A stretch of DNA of 27,596 bases, taken from positions 7,400-34,995 of the forward strand of contig DBKZ01000029.1 in NCBI GenBank assembly GCA_002297415.1. The letters are read 5' to 3'. The notes below the pieces were generated by a model. It was not told the DNA's origin. It ran no database searches and saw only the letters and a program-made list of their open reading frames with translations. The stretch comes from Ruminococcaceae bacterium UBA737 (GTDB lineage Bacteria > Bacillota > Clostridia > Oscillospirales > Acutalibacteraceae). The position numbers were made by a program, and so were the translations under genes. Below are positions 24,883-27,596 of the stretch, in pieces. Within the stretch, counting starts at the first letter, position 1. Each line of letters begins with the position of its first letter.

Positions 24883-25428
24883 ATGAAAAAGTTTGTATGT
24901 CTTGTTTGCGGTTATGTCTATGAGGGAACCGAGCCGCCGGCTGAATGTCCTATCTGCCATGCTCCTGCTTCTAAATTTGCGGAGCAGAGCGGCGAAAAAT
25001 CTTGGGCGGCTGAGCATGTTATAGGCATAGCTAAGGGCGTTGACCAGAGAATTATCGACGGTCTCCGCGAGAATTTTAACGGCGAATGCACCGAGGTCGG
25101 AATGTATCTTGCAATGGCAAGAGCCGCTCACAGAGAGGGCTATCCCGAAATCGGAATGTACTGGGAAAAGGCGGCTTTCGAAGAGGCTGAGCATGCCGCA
25201 AAATTCGCCGAAATGCTCGGCGAGGTCGTAAGCGAGAGCACAAAGGAGAATTTAAAGGTCCGCGTTGAGGCTGAAAACGGCGCAACCTTAGGTAAAACCG
25301 AGCTTGCTAAGCTCGCCAAGGAATTGGGGCTTGACGCAATTCACGATACCGTCCATGAGATGGCGCGCGATGAGGCCCGACACGGCAGAGCGTTTGAGGG
25401 CTTGCTCAAGCGTTATTTCAATAAGTAA
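24883..25428 (+). CDS. Reverse rubrerythrin (NADH peroxidase type)
   Basis: 181 residues with an N-terminal rubredoxin-like domain (C6xxC9 and C22xxC25) followed by a four-helix di-iron ferritin-like domain. The di-iron ligands lie in FEEAEHAAKF and ARDEARHGRAF plus preceding Glu residues. This order, rubredoxin first, defines reverse rubrerythrins, which in clostridia such as C. acetobutylicum are PerR-controlled and reduce H2O2 with electrons from NADH. A strong CGGAGG site precedes the ATG. It lies directly after perR and is probably read through from the perR promoter; no separate promoter was clear in the 33-base gap. The protein is cytoplasmic. Confidence 0.93.
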   Translation: MKKFVCLVCGYVYEGTEPPAECPICHAPASKFAEQSGEKSWAAEHVIGIAKGVDQRIIDGLRENFNGECTEVGMYLAMARAAHREGYPEIGMYWEKAAFEEAEHAAKFAEMLGEVVSESTKENLKVRVEAENGATLGKTELAKLAKELGLDAIHDTVHEMARDEARHGRAFEGLLKRYFNK

Positions 25429-25467
25429 TAAAGCCGCATAAATAAAGGCTTTGCGACGGTTTTGGCG

Positions 25468-25501
25468 ACAAGCACGGTTTTTATATCGTGCTTGTTTTTT
25501 T
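25468..25501 (+). terminator. Intrinsic terminator after rubrerythrin
   Basis: ACAAGCACG at 25468-25476 pairs with CGTGCTTGT at 25487-25495, followed by a run of T's to 25501. Confidence 0.85.
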
Positions 25502-25532
25502 ATATAATGGTGGGATTTTGTATTGTCTATGC

Positions 25533-25563
25533 AAAAAAGCGGTTGCAACAAGGCAACCGCTTT
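25533..25563 (-). terminator. Intrinsic terminator of the pgi/P-loop transcript
   Basis: On the minus strand, an 11-bp stem (AAAGCGGTTGC with GCAACCGCTTT, 25563-25553 and 25546-25536) ends in a run of T's (the A's at 25533-25538). It lies about 50 bases after the P-loop gene. Confidence 0.85.
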
Positions 25564-25565
25564 AG

Positions 25566-25585
25566 ACTGCTGTTTAAACAGCAGT
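25566..25585. repeat. Perfect 20-bp palindrome
   Basis: ACTGCTGTTTAAACAGCAGT sits between the P-loop gene stop and the terminator at 25533. It could fold as a second hairpin in the 3' untranslated region or be a protein site. No T-run follows it directly. Confidence 0.6.
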
Positions 25586-25610
25586 TCTGAGTTATAAATT
25601 GAAATTTTAA

Positions 25611-26018
25611 TCAGAATTTCTCGGCATACTTGAAGGCTTCGGCCGGAATATCCTTTTCATCGCAAGAAACGGTGAAAGTGAAGTCAACATCCTCAATGGC
25701 GGAAACTCTCTTTAAGAACGCAGTAAATTCATTTAAATCTCTGCTACCTATTCTTAAGGTTGCGTCACCGAATATGTTTGTTATATCATGGTTTGAATTC
25801 TTAAGAGTAACGAGCATTGCATAATACTCACCGTAACCCGAAATTCCGAGCGCGTCAGCGTCGATAAGTCTTGCCTTGTGAGTTACAGAGAAAGTAAGCG
25901 TATCGCCCTTTTCTATGCAAACAACATTTCCTAAGCTTTTCTCTGCGGTTTCGTTAACAACATCAACTAATTTTTTTGTTTTTCCCGAACCCTTGTTCCC
26001 GATGATAAGCTTGATCAT
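25611..26018 (-). CDS. Small P-loop ATP-binding protein
   Basis: 135 residues from the ATG at 26018, chosen for the AAAGGAG site just upstream; a start at 26072 would overrun that site. Walker A is plain at residues 7-14 (GNKGSGKT). The rest is a short alpha/beta protein with no clear second domain and no obvious Walker B in the usual place. I recall comparable small ATP-binding proteins, sometimes named after PilT by weak similarity, in clostridia, with unknown function. It lies 54 bases downstream of pgi on the same strand and probably shares its transcript. Its function is not known. Confidence 0.7.
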   Translation of the reverse strand: MIKLIIGNKGSGKTKKLVDVVNETAEKSLGNVVCIEKGDTLTFSVTHKARLIDADALGISGYGEYYAMLVTLKNSNHDITNIFGDATLRIGSRDLNEFTAFLKRVSAIEDVDFTFTVSCDEKDIPAEAFKYAEKF

Positions 26019-26040
26019 ATTAACAACTCCTTTATTATAA

Positions 26041-26061
26041 CCGCGGCTTTTGCCGCCGCGG
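26041..26061 (-). other. GC hairpin between pgi and the P-loop gene
   Basis: CCGCGGC at 26041-26047 pairs with GCCGCGG at 26055-26061. On the minus strand it is followed by TTATAATAAAGGAG rather than a T-run, so it is not a clear terminator. It may stabilise or partly attenuate the transcript. The TATAAT (26039-26034) could act as a -10 but has no matching -35. Confidence 0.5.
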
Positions 26062-26072
26062 ATGTTTAACAA

Positions 26073-27410
26073 TTATTTTTTAAGTCTTTCTTCGAGCTCT
26101 GCCTTGCGGTCCTCATATCCGGGCTTACCGAGAAGAGCAAACATATTTTTCTTGTATGCCTCAACACCCGGCTGGTTAAACGGATTAACGCCTAGCATAT
26201 AGCCCGAAATTGCGCAGGCTTTCTCAAAGAAGTAAATAAGACGGCCTAAGTTTTCTTCGTCCGCTTTATCTATTGTGATAACAAAGTTCGGAACCGAACC
26301 GTCGGTATGCGCAAGAACAGTTCCCTCAAATGCTTTTTCATTGACATAGGACATCGGCTTGCCGGCAAGGAAGTTGAGTCCGTCGCCGTTGGTCTCGTCC
26401 TCGCCGATTATAATATCGTCGCCCGCGTCCTTGATAAGAACGACGGTTTCAAACATTATTCTTGAGCCTTCCTGAATAAACTGACCCATAGAATGAAGGT
26501 CGGTTGAGAAGATAACGCTTGCAGGGAAAATACCCTTGTTGTCCTTGCCCTCGCTCTCGCCGAAAAGCTGTTTGAACCATTCGTTCATCATGGTAAATCT
26601 CGGCTCGTAGCTTACAAGCAGTTCAACAGATTTTCCGCCTCTGTAAAGGCAGTTTCTCGCGGCGGCATATTTATAGCAGGGGTTTTTGTCAAGGCTTGCC
26701 TCGCTGTAATCACGGACAGCGTCCTGAGCGCCCTTCATAAGCTTATCTATATCGCAGCCTGCTGCGGCAATCGGCAAAAGACCGACGGCTGTAAGAACGG
26801 AATATCTTCCTCCGACATCGTCAGGCACCACAAAGCATTCATAACCCTTTTCGTCAGCCAACTGCTTTAATGTTCCGCGCGCCTTGTCGGTAGTGCAATA
26901 AATCCTCTCGGCGGCACCCTTTTCGCCGTACTGCTTTTCAAGCATTTCGCGGAATACTCTGAATGCGATAGCAGGCTCTGTAGTAGTACCCGATTTAGAT
27001 ATGATATTTACCGAAACTCTTTTATTTTTGCATAAATTAACGATTTCGCTGAGATAACTTCCGCTTATGCTGTTTCCTGCAAAGTAGATTTTAAGACCGT
27101 TTTCCTCGGAATTATAATACTGACCCTTTAAAAACTCAATAGCGGCACGGGCGCCTAAATATGAGCCGCCTATTCCGATAACAACAAGAACATCGGAATC
27201 CGAGCGGATTTTATCAGCCGCCTTTTTAATGCGTGAAAATTCTTCCTTGTCATAATCAAAGGGGAGGTTCATCCAGCCTAAAAAGTCATTTCCCTCGCCG
27301 TTTTTATTTTCAAGAAGCGCATGAGCCTTCATAACCTCTGGCTCTAAAGCTTTTATTTCGCTTTCGGATAAAAAACCGTGCGCGTATTCGTTTGTAAATT
27401 TAAGAGACAT
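26073..27410 (-). CDS. pgi: Glucose-6-phosphate isomerase
   Basis: 445 residues, close to the 450 of the Bacillus type. Blocks seen: VLVVIGIGGSYLGARAAIEF, the sugar-phosphate binding NIISKSGTTTEPAIAFRVF, GGRYSVLTAVGLLPIAAAG, and the C-terminal FNQPGVEAYKKNMFALLGKPG. It interconverts glucose-6-phosphate and fructose-6-phosphate in glycolysis in the cytoplasm. The ATG at 27410 has a purine-rich but weak ribosome site. It is housekeeping and on the opposite strand to the glycan genes. Confidence 0.95.
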   Translation of the reverse strand: MSLKFTNEYAHGFLSESEIKALEPEVMKAHALLENKNGEGNDFLGWMNLPFDYDKEEFSRIKKAADKIRSDSDVLVVIGIGGSYLGARAAIEFLKGQYYNSEENGLKIYFAGNSISGSYLSEIVNLCKNKRVSVNIISKSGTTTEPAIAFRVFREMLEKQYGEKGAAERIYCTTDKARGTLKQLADEKGYECFVVPDDVGGRYSVLTAVGLLPIAAAGCDIDKLMKGAQDAVRDYSEASLDKNPCYKYAAARNCLYRGGKSVELLVSYEPRFTMMNEWFKQLFGESEGKDNKGIFPASVIFSTDLHSMGQFIQEGSRIMFETVVLIKDAGDDIIIGEDETNGDGLNFLAGKPMSYVNEKAFEGTVLAHTDGSVPNFVITIDKADEENLGRLIYFFEKACAISGYMLGVNPFNQPGVEAYKKNMFALLGKPGYEDRKAELEERLKK

Positions 27411-27455
27411 TGCGATTAACTTCTTTCTTCTTCATTATCTTTTTTCTATAAGTTT

Positions 27456-27484
27456 ATTTTACTATATCTTTAAGCTTTTTTCAA
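27456..27484 (-). promoter_or_regulatory. Probable pgi promoter
   Basis: On the minus strand, TTGAAA (27484-27479) and TAAAAT (27461-27456) are 17 bases apart, about 45 bases before the pgi start. A further TTGACA lies upstream but is too far from a -10. The remaining bases to 27596 hold no feature I can support. Confidence 0.6.
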
Positions 27485-27596
27485 GAGCGGAATGTCAACA
27501 AACTGTTAATTTTTTTACTAGGCAAGCGATAATAATCCGAACCCGCCTAAAATGGCGTCTTTTCGGCATATTTTAACTTGTCGTCTTTGTGAGGCG

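Overview
The window looks like a chromosomal segment of an anaerobic gut Firmicute, most plausibly a Clostridia/Oscillospiraceae (Ruminococcaceae-like) bacterium. The evidence is the gene content: a cohesin and a dockerin, Rex, PerR with a reverse rubrerythrin, an ECF-type thiamine transporter under a TPP riboswitch, and glycoside hydrolases of plant- and host-glycan type. Codon use and the AT-rich, sigma-A-like promoters fit. Everything here was read by eye; no database search was run.

Region 1 (1-10243, + strand) is a tightly spaced run that looks like one operon. It holds the 3' part of an ABC sugar-binding protein, a membrane-anchored protein with one N-terminal cohesin-like domain, a secreted protein with two concanavalin/LamG-like beta-sandwiches, a 1498-residue secreted protein (two beta-sandwiches, an IPT/TIG-like region, a right-handed beta-helix, a type I dockerin and a charged helical tail), and a cytoplasmic GH125 exo-alpha-mannosidase. 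A single membrane cohesin two genes from a dockerin-bearing beta-helix protein suggests a minimal one-receptor, one-client surface complex, not a multi-enzyme scaffoldin.

Region 2 (10244-16077) starts with a structured non-coding segment. It continues with a large secreted protein of unknown function, two small genes (a 47-residue peptide and a Ser/Asp-rich lipoprotein), a mosaic hairpin repeat, a GH127-type beta-L-arabinofuranosidase and a 49-residue peptide overlapping its 3' end. The two peptides share an N-terminal pattern. The second peptide and the lipoprotein share the exact C-terminus WTKYY, written with different synonymous codons. This small-protein group is the least explained part of the window.

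Region 3 (16090-22255) continues the glycan theme: an SGNH esterase, a second hairpin-repeat mosaic, a DUF4965/DUF1793 (glutaminase A-like) protein, a GH3 enzyme, and an FAD-dependent oxidoreductase. The oxidoreductase reading frame is out of register with its expected start codon by one base in an A-run. Lack of signal peptides on GH125, GH127, SGNH, DUF4965 and GH3 suggests that oligosaccharides are captured and trimmed outside, imported by the ABC system and finished in the cytoplasm.

Region 4 (22256-27596) is housekeeping: a TPP riboswitch-terminator with thiT and thiN; convergent rex; perR divergent from rex with an operator-like palindrome at its start site; reverse rubrerythrin; and, on the minus strand, pgi followed by a small P-loop protein. 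No tRNA, rRNA, transposase, integrase or CRISPR array was seen. No intergenic gap exceeds about 250 bases.
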